Shown here: piece after piece, positions 46,167-57,508 of the stretch
How the letters are laid out: each line of letters begins with the position of its first letter
Numbering within the stretch: position 1 is the first letter of the stretch
DNA from: Gymnothorax reevesii
Lineage: Eukaryota; Chordata; Actinopteri; Anguilliformes; Muraenidae
Direction of reading: 5' to 3'
NCBI GenBank assembly: GCA_029721435.1
Contig: CM056588.1
Span: forward strand, 40,255,430 to 40,319,429
DNA: 64,000 bases
Notes under the pieces: model-generated
Database searches by the model: none
What the model saw: only the letters and a program-made list of their open reading frames with translations
Told to the model about the DNA's origin: nothing
Made by a program: the position numbers and the translations under genes

Positions 46167-47822
46167 CAGAGATGCCAAGTCTCACGCATTCGGCGCGAGT
46201 CTCTCGCCTCTGAGTGGCATTCACGTTCCTGCGCTGTCGTCAGCAATTATTCTATCAACACGCATTGAAGAAATTCACTCGCGGAATTTAAGTCTTTGTG
46301 TATTACGAAAATCAGTTTCACGTGCATTACAGTGGATTTCCCCACTAGTGACACGGAAATCTATTATGACTCGGGAATTCTCACTTTTGTCTTCACTGAG
46401 GGATTGAAAGCAATGGAATTGCATAAAGACGTTTAAAATGGTCTTATTTCATTTACTCAATTTAAACGATCATGAAACACACCCATTGTTTCCAATCCCT
46501 GAGTAAAGAGAAGCACGAGAAGTCCGAAGTCATAATCGCTTTCCATGTTACGTGTGGTGAGGTCCACCTTTAAACAAGTGAAACTGAAATTTCAGTGCAC
46601 AAGGATTTTAATTCCGCCTGAGAACCTCATCAATTAGCGTTCACTGAATAATTGCGGACTACGGTAAATAAGTGTTGTGATTCTGCTGTTCTGCCTGTTC
46701 CATGCCTTGTCCCATGTTTCTGCCCCATGTCATGCTTAAGTTTTGTGCCTGGCCTTGTGCCATGTTTGAATTGGCCCACGTATTCCTTGACCACTGCTTA
46801 TGTCTGACCATTCTTTGATCTTGTTTTGTGTTTTGGCATTTTAGATTTCCTTGTTTTATTATTTTTCCATGTTCGGGTGTGTTGTCAGGTGTGTATCCTT
46901 GTTCACGGTCCATTGTCTTGCGTGCCTCTCATTCGGGTGATTTTTTGGTTTCTGGGTTTCAACCTTCTTTCATTATCTCGTGTTCTTCCTTCCTCTCTCT
47001 TTTACTATCTTCGCTAATTACTAACCCACAATAACCCTGTATATTTTTACTAACTTACTAACAAGCACTCGGGATTGTATAGCTGCACATACTAATTGAT
47101 TAACGATCTCTCAGCAGTCGCCCTATTCTAGTCCCCGCCTCCTTGCCTTTCCCTAATTATCTCTGCTGCTATTTTCTGTGGATCTCCACATTTACTTTGT
47201 TATTTCCTTTCTTTAAACTATGCGCTTTTAGTACTTCGTGACTGGAACTGTTTGTCTGTCCATAGGTTTATCTTGTAAACCCTGTCTGCGTTTTGGCTAC
47301 GGCCTAATTCATGTTATTAGTTTTTTCCTCATGTGTCAATCCCTGATTGCGGTTCCATTGATTGCACCTGCCTTCCCTGATCATGTGCTCACCTGGATAT
47401 ATATTTAAGAGGTCTGTTTGTTTCACTTCCTTTGTTAGATCGTTATCTTCCTTGTTTCCTGTGCCATGCTGTTCTCGCCTTGATTCACTGTGACTTATCT
47501 TTCTGACTGGACCGTCCTAGACTTCGAGTTTTGCCGATTCCCTGTACTGTACTGCATTCTTGTTTGTTCTACCTCTTTTTGTCCGACAACGATTTTGTGA
47601 TTGGTGCCCTGTGTATGACTCTGGATTACGCCCATTGGAATTTGATTTTGGATTGCGGACATTGTACTGTTGCCAGCTCTGTTGGGGGTTTTCTCCCTTC
47701 AGAAATAAAGCCTCCTTTTTGTATTTTACTGGTTGTCGCCATTGGTTCATTTCGTATAACCCAACAATAAACCTAAAAATGCGCGAGACTTATCACCAAA
47801 TGCATGAGATTTAACATCTCTG
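46167..47822. mobile_element. MITE-like element split by LTR copy 5
   Basis: The left end CAGAGATGCCAAGTCTCACG and the right end, inverted, CAGAGATGTTAAATCTCATG are alike, and GTTGTT abuts both sides. The middle (46673-47766) is an LTR. The frame 46057-46407 crosses this element and is not a known protein. Confidence 0.65.
46673..47766 (+). mobile_element. LTR family A, copy 5, solo LTR
   Basis: Begins TGTTGTGATTCTGCTG, ends ATAACCCAACA, and is flanked by ATAAG and ATAAA. It contains the family's TATATTTAAGAG promoter-like box and an AATAAA near 47704. Confidence 0.8.
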
Positions 47823-48235
47823 GTTGTTAAACCTGACAGAATAGTGCCCAGCAAATTACGGCAGTTCATTGCAGCTGTGCATATTGTGCCCCGCGCTTCT
47901 TGTCAGCAAGGTTACCTTGGGTGTTAAGGCAGTAACCACAAACAATTTTTCGGTATGAATGCAAGATAAAAATTACTGACTGATCGATCTCCAATCGATG
48001 TATAAGGCACATTAGGCCAACATATCCTTACATTAACCCTTTCGTTAATTTTTACTGAAAATGATCTGTCGCCTTATGGCTGACTGGAAGTATTTCCCCA
48101 TTTCTGTGAAAACAAAATGGTTAATGAAAATGAGTTGAACCACCAAATAAAATTTCCCAGCCCTTTCCAGCTGGAAATAAACCAGCATAGGACAGTTTTT
48201 TTTTTCATTAGTTTTTTGATATAGTTTTCTTTAAC
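47823..48235. other. Non-coding stretch, no gene recognised
   Basis: Includes a T run near 48196. The left end of the mariner next door should lie here but is not recognisable. Confidence 0.4.
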
Positions 48236-49241
48236 TTAAATGCACTTGGTCCAAGGATGCTCAAGCATTGCTATCCCATCACGGAAGAAGGTAGCGTCCT
48301 GGTCCTCTAAAACCTCCTCCACAGCTCTAATGACTTCATCATTGCTCTCAAAATGGTGACCATGCGGGTGGGATTTGAGTTTAGGGAACTGGTAGAAGTC
48401 AGATGGAGCTAAGTCTGGTCAGTCAGGGGCCTGAGGCAGCAATTCAAAGCCGCAGTTGGCTGCTTCGGCCACTGCCACTTGTGTAGTGTGAATGGGCGCA
48501 TTGTCCTGGTGCAAGAGCACACCCACCTGCAGCTTCCTCCGCATTTCACCTTGATTGCTTCTTCAGTTCTTGAAATTCTGATGGACAAGACTGTCCTTTT
48601 AATAGTTTTACCTTTATCCAAGTTGTTTTTCATAATTCCTTCAGAATACCAGAAAACAGAGGCCATCACCTTGCCGACAGACGCTGTTTGCTTGAATTTT
48701 CTTGGGGCTGGAGAACCATTCTGTTTCCACTATTTACTTTGAAGCTTTGATTCAGGTTCAAAGTGTTGAACCCATGTTTCATCTTGGGTCACTCGTCTTC
48801 AGTGGAAATTCTCTCGCTCAGCCTTGAAGTGAGTCAGAAGTGTCCTGAATGTCCACTCTTTTCTGGCATCAGGATTCTCGGTGCCCATCTTGCAGACAGC
48901 TTGTTCATCCCCAAGATCAATATTAAAACAGTGTTGGCTGAGCCCGCACTGATGCCTGCGGCCTCAGCTATCTGCTGGACAGTCAGACATCAGTCATCCA
49001 AAACCATACGGTGAATGGCACCAACTTGTTCATCAGTGGTTGATGTTTTTGGGTGTCCTGACCCAGGGTCATCTTCTGTGCTGTCCCTGCCTCGCGTGAA
49101 TTCAGCAGCCTACTTTTTAACAGTGGAATAGGAAGGAGAGTCCTCACTAAGTGTGGTTACCACGACCATATGGATTTTCTTGGGTGTCATACCTTTCTTT
49201 TGCAAATACTTTATCACTGCTTGGACTTCTCTTTTGTTCAT
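48236..49241 (-). pseudogene. Mariner transposase, broken by stops and indels
   Basis: Minus strand from MNKREVQAVIKYLQKKGM to LEHPWTKCI, about 335 codons against the usual 345. The N-terminal part has LSEDSPSYSTVKKW and FTRGRDSTEDDPGSGHP. The catalytic blocks QDETWV, HQDNAPIHT and LAPSDFYQFPKLKSH hold the three Asp residues of the DD34D triad. In-frame stops occur (for example within the KKWAAEF and LDDRRL regions) and at least two frameshifts occur in the middle. All catalytic positions survive although the frame is lost, so decay is moderate. It would move its element at TA sites. Confidence 0.88.
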
Positions 49242-49419
49242 TTTCACATTTACCTTGCTCTAGACGACTTTCAAAAGGACTCACCTGCACTGTAATGGAA
49301 AAATTCTGACTACTTGTTTCTAGTCTTGTGTGAAGTTGTAGTATGTTACCTCAACAAAAAGGTTCAGCTATTGCTCTTTCTTCTTGGGGAGGCTTAGAAC
49401 TTTTTGAATGACCCTTGTA
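48236..49419 (-). mobile_element. Mariner element (DD34D), left end degraded
   Basis: The right end, inverted, reads TACAAGGGTCATTCAAAAAG, a known mariner-type terminal repeat with TA. The other end is not visible. The transposase pseudogene fills the rest. Confidence 0.85.
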
Positions 49420-49622
49420 ACACAGGAGCTAAGTTAGATAAAAGCCTGGAATTCATTTTTTATGAATTTATTATATATCTCTTTGTAAAAATGCAGTTGT
49501 CCAAATAATATCATTTCTAGAAGTTTTTTCTAAATCAAAAGAAACTCGCACACCAAAATAGCCGATACAAAGAATAATTGGGTTTTATTACATAAGAAAG
49601 TGCAAAGTGCTACCAAACTAAG
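49420..49622. other. Unassigned spacer
   Basis: Nothing recognised. Confidence 0.3.
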
Positions 49623-49624
49623 TG

Positions 49625-50618
49625 CATGGGCGGTGGGCGGTGGCAAAAAAAGCCATTCTGCTGGCATACCATAGTCCTGTTTGTGGCAAGATATATTGGC
49701 AAAATTCTTTCTGTTCTTATACTGTACAGCAGCACCGGAGAAATAAATCACCCTCTTGAGTGGATTAACCCTAGATTTGATCACTGGCTTCAATTCCTTT
49801 TGGAAGAAACTGACAGCCACTCTGTCATGAGTAATGCACCATAGCACAACTTATCTATAATATATTTGAGGTCGATGTCTGTGTGTACGTACACGTTTTT
49901 TCCTACATTTCTCAACCGATTGTCACAAAATTTGGTGTGAATATCCACTTGGACACCAGGAAGGACTCAACGTCGCCCGATTTTTGAAAAATAGTCATGC
50001 ACGCAAAAAAAAATGGCAATTTTACTCCGGGTAGCGGGTAAACTTATATAGCCAGATGCGCATAGCAATATCCGGTTGCACCGCTAGGAGCCGCAGTGTC
50101 CTTACGAACGTGCGTTGAGGTAACCTGCAAGCAGGCTATGTTTGCGATGGGGCCGAGGGAGTGAAAAGACAGCCTGCATGAAAGCCAGGCTTTTGAGAGG
50201 GCACCGCGTTCGTCCACGAATACAGCATTCTGATTACTCGAACTTGACAGCTCCCAAATTTAAATTTGACAGTTGAACACTTGCAGGGCTGGCGTTTGAC
50301 CTGAAAATTTGGCGACAATTATTGACAAAAATTAGTCCTGGCTGATTCTAGATGGTTTCCCTTGATGAACACGTTTTCCAATTCAAGAATAATCAAGTGG
50401 CAATTGAAGACACGGCTTCTCTCCCTCATGCGATCTAAAAGCGACAAAATAATGGGCTACAAAGCGGGTAGCAGCTAGTACTATATATGATTCCATTACT
50501 TTAGTGGTATACTACTGAGGAATGCTGCACAGTATAAGAACAAAGAATTTCGCCTATCTTGCCACGAACAGGACGATGGTATGCCAGCAGAATTGCATTT
50601 TTTTGCCATCGCCCATGG
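49625..50618. repeat. Long inverted repeat, arms about 100-110 bases, split by a Helitron
   Basis: The left arm 49625-49735 and right arm 50520-50618 are inverted. Shared are ATTCTGCTGGCATACCAT, GTCCTGTTTGTGGCAAGATA (GTCCTGTTCGTGGCAAGATA in the other arm) and TTCTTATACTGT. Without the Helitron the arms would be about 160 bases apart. Confidence 0.8.
49854..50478 (+). mobile_element. Non-autonomous Helitron
   Basis: The 5' end is TCTATAATATATTTGAGG followed by GTCTGTGTGTACGT. The 3' end is GCGGGTAGCAGCTAG with the required CTAG (50475-50478). The base before is A and the base after is T, the usual Helitron AT target with no duplication. No Rep/helicase frame is present. Part of its interior matches 36350-36460. 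Confidence 0.8.
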
Positions 50619-50639
50619 GAGGGGCCCGTGTAATGAGTC

Positions 50640-51227
50640 GGTGGCACGATCAAGAGACTTGCAAGAAGGGCTAGTCTTCAGAGACCAATCGACGGACAGA
50701 TTCAGACCCCAAAAGACCTACATGAATGGGCCAGCGAGAGCCTCTCTGGATACAATATTCTGTTCAAGCTGATATTGCTGATCACGAGATTGAAATTTGG
50801 TGTGCTGCCATTTCGCAAGGATGTCCACCAACATGCCAAATCTGATCGAAATTGAAGTGGGTGCTGAAAAAAAAAAAATTGAGTGGTTTGGCGCGGAATG
50901 ACCCAAATCTTAAAACATGTTAGGAGGGGATCTTCAGCATTTAGGTTTATTTTTAAATCTCTGCTCTCCAAGTTTTGAATTCACTGGTTGCACCTATGTC
51001 AGTGATATTATGCACTAACCTATCAGGATGCAATTCTTGAAGTGCTAAACAAACTGAAATAATACATTCAATGTGGTCTTTATTTGTCAAATCTAACCAT
51101 GCTCTCTGGCTGGATTGAAGTTGAAGTGCATTTGTGTATACATATGCCACTTCTGTGAAATGCATTGGGATTTTTGTCCATCATTAAAGATTGCTTTGGC
51201 ATAATTTTTTGATATATTGCATTTTGG
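50640..51227. other. Non-coding stretch, no gene recognised
   Basis: No domain-bearing frame. Confidence 0.4.
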
Positions 51228-51232
51228 GTTAC

Positions 51233-51640
51233 TGTGAGGTACAATTCAGGAACCACACGCAAGAGAGAAATCCAAAAAACGTATGCCTTTAATGAGGTCC
51301 AAGTCAAAGCCAAACACAATTGCCAAGCCACAATACGAAATCCAAAAACAGTATCGACTAGACAGGGGGCAGATCCAGGAAGACAGATGAGCAAAGGTAC
51401 ATAAACGGTAGGCAAAAAAGTCGTAGTCGATGAACAAATTACAACAAACAAAAACAAGGACTGGAATCTAACTGCAGGAATGGAATATGGCAAACATAAA
51501 GACAAAGCAAAAACAAGACATGGCATAAAATCAGAATCACAATCAGAGCATGGTCAGAAAAAGCAGAATCATAATCAAGACATGGGCAAACAAGGCAGAA
51601 TCACAAGCAAGACATGGTCAGACAAAGCAGGATCATAACA
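51233..51640 (-). mobile_element. LTR family A, copy 6, internally deleted
   Basis: Only 408 bases, with both family ends (TGTTATGATCCTGC on the minus strand and ATTGTACCTCACA). It is flanked by identical GTTAC (51228-51232 and 51641-51645). The middle two thirds of the LTR are missing. Confidence 0.85.
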
Positions 51641-51645
51641 GTTAC

Positions 51646-52703
51646 AGCCTCTTTGGTTGGCAGACATTTTAAGAGACAGACATACATTTTTCATTGGCTT
51701 CAAATGCATCCTTGAAAGGTATTCAAGAGATCCCATGCATTCTACATGTATTTCAAATGCACTGTGGTCATATAATATATTTTAAATACTTCCCTTCCAT
51801 GTGGGGTGACATGATAGCCAGGGAACCTTTAAACCAGCTTGGAACCCCAGCCAGTAAAAATTGGAATTTACAGCCAGGTTGGATCAATGGGTCATTGTTT
51901 TGCTAATGCTTTTGTCCAGATCGCCTTCAAGCAGCTTCAAAGTTTTGACATTGGCTGTGTCTGAAAACCTAAGGGGCTGTCTGTGAGGACAGTTAAGCTT
52001 GTTGGCAAATCACAGCAAGGCGTCTCCCTAGTTTTTAAGGCATAGCTGTAGTATCTATTACTACAGCTGGAAATTTACTGAAGTAATTCAGGTGAGGGTT
52101 AGGGTTACGTCGGGTTATAGGTACATTGTCCCTGGGTACGATTACAGCGCCTTGCAATTTCTAGGTGAGAGGTGACACTCTGTAAACTGCATCTGTGCCA
52201 GATTGTCGTGAGCATAGATTCATGCCACCAAATATGGCTACTACACCATGATATCAGTGACTCGTCCTTCCCTGGCCAATCAATGAGCAAAACCTTTTGA
52301 TTGGCTCACATTATTCCATGAATGACAAAGCATACCGTAACTCTGCCAAATATAGAACTGAGGATAGTGCTCTTTCCTACCAGTAATGCCAGCAGCTGAA
52401 CTTCCTAATCTTACAATCTGGGTACCCCCATGACTTCTTTTGGATGATTTATTGATATTCTTCCTTGTGCTTAGACCCCTCCCGGGAGATGTGGTAGGGG
52501 ATAGTAATATGTGATATAATGGTATAAACAGTATACTGAGTGAAATGTGTGTGAATTTTGCTGTACTGATAACACGGGCAGAGAAAAAATATGATATTTT
52601 TATTAAAATAGTGCAAAAAAGCAATTGCCTTGAAAACATGACTGGACATTAAGGGAGGCCCTCTGGCCTGGGCTGCACTGTGATTGGTTCATGCCTGTTG
52701 ACT
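51646..52703. other. Non-coding stretch, no gene recognised
   Basis: A trace of the fish repeat noted at 24860 may lie at 51895-51945. Minus-strand frames at 52280-52649 show no domain. Confidence 0.4.
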
Positions 52704-52708
52704 GATTT

Positions 52709-53918
52709 TGTTGTTATTCTGTTGTGCCTGACCATGTTTTCGTGATGACCCCGATTCCAAGCCATGTTTTCTGATTTAGTCCATGCCATGTTTTGTATTT
52801 TGCCTATCTTTCTTTGTTATGTCCTTTGCCTGCCATTTCCCATATTCACAGTTTAGATTATCATTCTGGTTTTTGTATTTCTCATGCCCTCCATTGCACA
52901 TTGTTTCCCCTGTCTGGTCATATGTGATGTGACAGTTTTATTCCCCAGTCTTGTGTGCCACACATTTAGGTGATTTCATGGTTTCTGGGTTTCCAAACAT
53001 TCCTTCCAATCTCGTTTGCTTCCTTTGCCTTGCTGTTCTGCCTTTACTAACAAATACTAACAGTTTATCATTTAAAATAAATTACTAACATGAACTAACA
53101 TTGTTTATAGTACTAACTTACTAACAAGCACGAGGGATTGTATTGCTGCACATTACTAATTGACTAACGAGCTCTCAGCACTCGTTCTGCTATAGTCTCC
53201 GCCCCTTGCCTTCACTCAATTTACTTTGCTGCGCTTCAGCGGATTCTCCGCACCTGGTTAAACACTGTTCTGCCTCTCACTCTGTGCACTCTAGAACTCC
53301 CCAACCGGAGTCCCCTGTTTGTCATAGGTTATTTGTGTAATCCCTGTCCGCATTTTGGCTTTCACCAATTTCATGCAGTTAGGAACCTCCTCTTGTTCAT
53401 TCCTTTATTAATTAGTCTAATCCAGCTGACCTGTTCCCTATTACAGCATGTGACTTCCCGTATGTGTATTTAAGCAGTCATTTCACTACCAGCTTTTGTC
53501 AGAACGTTTTCCCTGTGCTGTGATTGTTTAGGCCTTGTACTTTTTGTGTTATACTTCTGACTGGAACTTGCTAGATTTTGATTTTGGCTTTGTCTTTGTT
53601 ATTCCTGTGCGCCATGCCTGTTTTACCCGACCATGAGTTTTGCATTTGCTGCCCTGTTTACAAACTGGATTGCATCTACTGGATTTTAGCTTTGGCTCCA
53701 TCTGATTCCTGTGCCCATGTATCGAATCTGCTTCGCCCGACCCGGAGTTTTGTGTTTGCTGCCCTGTTTACGAATTGGATTACGACTACTGGATTGTGAT
53801 TTTTGGATTGTGGACTCTGTACCGTTTACTGCCCTGCAGGGGTTTCCACCCCAGATCCAATAAATAAGTTAACTGGATATTTTTGGTCTTGCTTTTGGAT
53901 CCTGAACGCTACCTCACA
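52709..53918 (+). mobile_element. LTR family A, copy 7, complete solo LTR
   Basis: Begins TGTTGTTATTCTG, ends ACGCTACCTCACA, and is flanked by identical GATTT (52704-52708 and 53919-53923). It has GTGTATTTAAGCAG as a promoter-like box and CAATAAATAAG as a poly(A) signal. The segment CATGAGTTTTGCATTTGCTG is repeated in variant form about 115 bases on. Confidence 0.87.
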
Positions 53919-53923
53919 GATTT

Positions 53924-54295
53924 GTCACTTGCCCTATCAAGCTTGCACTCTAATTCCTGTGATCCCTTTACACTTTTCAAGGAGAATTCCCGTGTGAAAT
54001 TGACTTGGGGTGTATTGAAACATGAGTATTCACTTTTGTCGAATACCCCACCTCCGTATGCACGCAACTTTTCGAAATAAATGGATTTTTAGCCGAAGCT
54101 CCCAACAGGCTTACAATGGTTATAAATTGGGCATCGCGTTGCCTTGCAAAGAAATTTTTTTTTTTTTTTTCATGAACAAGGCTCAAAGTAGCTCCATACT
54201 TCATCGGTAGAATTCTGAGGGCCCTGACATTTAAAACGAGGCACTGAGAACTTTGAAAATGCATTGGTGGTTTATTAAAAAATACTATTTATGCA
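53924..54295. other. Non-coding stretch, no gene recognised
   Basis: Includes a T run near 54157. No gene recognised. Confidence 0.4.
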
Positions 54296-54472
54296 AACAG
54301 TACCTCAATGTAGTTTCCAGTTGCCTCTAGCTTGAAAGTCACAAGTCTATTGACGAGCACGAACGAATAGGAAGGATAGGAGAACAGATTGCAATCTATT
54401 CGTTAATGCTCGTCAATCAACTTGTGAGTTTCAAGATGTAGGCGACTGGAAACTACATCGAGGCACTGTTAC
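54296..54472. repeat. Near-perfect palindrome with 75-base arms
   Basis: Arms 54296-54370 and 54396-54472 are inverted around a 25-base centre. They share GTAGTTTCCAGT(T/C)GCCT, GACGAGCA, CGAATAG and CAGT(A/G)CCTC. The transcript would fold into a long hairpin. Ends and target duplication could not be fixed. Confidence 0.85.
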
Positions 54473-55515
54473 TGTATAGGCCCTGCAAAGGGGTGTTGTG
54501 CTGAAGAATAGTGCTATTTGTGGCCCTAGACAGTCTCGTGCTAAAGGGTTGCAAATCCAGAGAAAATGCAAATAAGTCCACAAACATGTGGCAAGAGTTT
54601 CAAAGTCAGTGCCATAGGTAAAATAACAAACTCACAGTTTTGATAAGAGTGGACAGCGTCTGTCAATCAAGTGTCTCCTTTCATTTGAAACACAACACTG
54701 GTTTTCCCCAGACGTGAAGTCATATTGCATGTGTCAACAGGCACTTGACAGGAATTTAGAGTTCTTTGAACTGAAATTCTTGCCCTTTTGACAGAAGTAC
54801 CAACATAAAGGGCTCCCTGTCAATAAACGGTATAATTAGCCAAAAATCCACTGAAATGCATTGGGAAGTATACCCAGTTTCTTCCTAGTGATGTATCCGT
54901 CTACATAACTTGTCCCGTCAGGGAAGTAAAAAACAAACGTCATTTACACAGCTTGTATGTAATATGAGATACTATGTAATATGAGATATTATGCCACATA
55001 TCTTCGGAAAGCTAAGATTCTTGTGATTCAATTGATGCCAAACATTTCAAAATTTAATAATCACAGCAGCTATAATTAATGCCTGTCAGCCACAAACAAA
55101 CAAGCAAACAGTTACAAAACCTATGTAGTTCATCAATGAAGACTCCTAGTACTCCTCCAGTCGAACATATCCCCTCAAACATGGTCTTGTGACATCCACA
55201 AAGTTCCAGTCAAGCCAATCCAGTGAAGTATTTAGTCCAAAATATATTATTGTACTGGTAAATATCCACGAACAGCTGCTGCATCATTTGAAATGAGCCG
55301 GAGGATATCCACAAAGTCTGCTGCATTTGTAGTTGTTGCTTCGAATCACATGTAAAGAGTACGGAGCCATGGGATAGGCATTTTAGGCAAATTTCATCAG
55401 AGTGATAAGGGGTAATCTTCCCAGGCACCAGTGCGATACTGGTCCATATGTGTTTGAGTAAATGATGCGTAAGCCGTGTGATGGATAGGTGACCCATAAT
55501 CAGGTGACCATAATT
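54473..55515. other. Non-coding stretch, no gene recognised
   Basis: No domain-bearing frame. Minus-strand frame 55210-55524 (104 codons) is not recognised. Confidence 0.4.
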
Positions 55516-55519
55516 TGTC

Positions 55520-55600
55520 CACAATCAGTTGGGATAGGCTCCAGCACCTCTGCGACCCTGGTTAGGTACCAGTCGTATAGAAAATGGTTGGGTGGATACT
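55520..55600 (+). repeat. SINE 3' fragment
   Basis: AGTTGGGATAGGCTCCAGCA and TATAGAAAATGGTTGGGTGG match the 3' part of the SINE at 27503-27849; the tRNA head is missing. Confidence 0.8.
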
Positions 55601-57389
55601 GGTCTCTTTCTTTTTCCTGTCAATTGCTTTGTCACCTATTACATACAGTATTAGATTTACACGTCTCAAGGATTGTAAGAAGAACGCATGCAATTTTGGA
55701 ACTTTGGATATGCTTTATAGATTATACCTTCAATGATCTGCCCAACTGGGCCGTTTGCAGAACTAAGCAAAACAAGGCTTAGTTACATGTGATGTATAAG
55801 GCGCACTGACATTTCTTTGCATGACACAGTATATCACCAGCATATAAGTGCTCTGATTGGACACAAAAGCAGTCTTTAATTGAGCACAAAATTTACAGAG
55901 GACTGATTCATATGTGAACGAATTGGACAGGATGTGACCGGAACATTTGAACTTCATTTTTAAATTCACAAATTTCTTGAGATAATAGCTATTACCACAT
56001 AACCATTCAATTTATGTAAATTAAATTAATGCACAATCAAAGCACAATTCTGAGACTTACATGGACCTCTCACCTTGTCATGGTCTTGAGGTTCCTTCAG
56101 TTTCAAGGTCTGAGAATGGGCAATAATTTTAAGCATCAACATCATAAGGGTCATAGTAAATAACGATATTACTGAAAAAACTTTAACTTGAAGAATTAAG
56201 TGAGAGCCATACTCACAAAATCCATTTTGTATCACACCCCATTTTAGGGTTTACAATTGTCGGTTGATGCAAGAGTTCGGATGAAGATGTTACTGATGCT
56301 GACACATCCTGGTTTTTTCATTGCCATACCTGAGGGCAAATTTCAGCAAATTCCCTTAGTGTGTCATGGCCGGGAACTTTGTCAAACGTACCCGCATTTG
56401 CACATGTGGCCATTGGCAATCTCCATTTCAGAACATATTTTTTGAACAAATATCTTCCTATCTCGGCAGTATGACATCAATTTTAACAAATTTTTTTTTC
56501 ATTTGTTAGAAAAATATATCAGGTACAATGTATATTGATAAGCATATGATTGTAATCATTGTTGACACTTTGTGGGGCCCCAGAATGGGTGGCCCCTCCA
56601 AAAACCAAAAAAAATATGAATATTATTTTTTTTTGTATAAAGAGGATTGATATCGCAGGTTTCTTTGGTGGATTCATAAACCCCATGGGCTGCTTTATCA
56701 AAACTGAAAATTAATTTGAAATCGGTGGTTTTGGCCAGAAAACGTCCTTAAGGGGACTCCACCTTTAAACTATTTAAATTGATCAAGATTCAATCTGCAT
56801 TTAAAAAGCACCATTGTGCTGCTATTCATAGTCTTACAAACTCAAATGCATTGTGTTATTTGCCAAGAGCTCTGATAAAATCTGGCCCACTTTTGAATGT
56901 GTAATGATTGATTGTGATGATAGCTGAAAGAAAGTCACTCCACTGCTTGCCAAGTTACTGACCGCTCTGGACCTTGCAGAACACTCAATCCCAGCTTGAG
57001 TTTTATTTGACACTAGTTACCCTGACTATTTTGAGGCCATCACTTTGAAAACTGGATTAAAGGGCACTGTTTCCATGCCATAAAAATATGACAACTCAAA
57101 TCTCAATTTTTTTTTTCCAATGTGCACAGTTGTAATACTGACCATAGAGTCGCATGCCGTTCGCTATCGTGCAGTGGGCGGTTGTCTTGTTGACCTTTAG
57201 TGAAACGGGCTATTTTTTGCCTGCACTTCTCCATGCCTTTGCTGATTATAAAGGGGTTGTTTTTAATTGCTGTGATTGCTTTTCATTCCTCATATTCATC
57301 CATTAGAAGTTTTTATACTTCCGGAGAAATAGGCACTTTAGTACAATGCATGTCAGTCTGCCCCAGGGCAGCTGTGGCTACAAAAACGT
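55601..57389. other. Non-coding stretch, no gene recognised
   Basis: Short frames only; no repeat boundaries recognised. Confidence 0.4.
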
Positions 57390-57508
57390 AGTTTACCACC
57401 ATCAGAGCGTGAATGTGTGAGTGAATGAATGATGCCTCCATTGTAAAGCGTCTTTGAGTGTCCAGAAAAGCGCTATATAAAATTGATGCATTATTATTAT
57501 TATTATTA
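57390..57508 (+). repeat. LINE/SINE 3' tail with ATT run
   Basis: TGTAAAGCGTCTTTGAGTGT, AAAAGCGCTATATAAA and an ATT run form a common fish retroelement tail. Confidence 0.7.

Noticed and set aside
46057..46407. 116-codon plus-strand frame
   Set aside because: Crosses the left edge of a MITE and has no ATG at its start.
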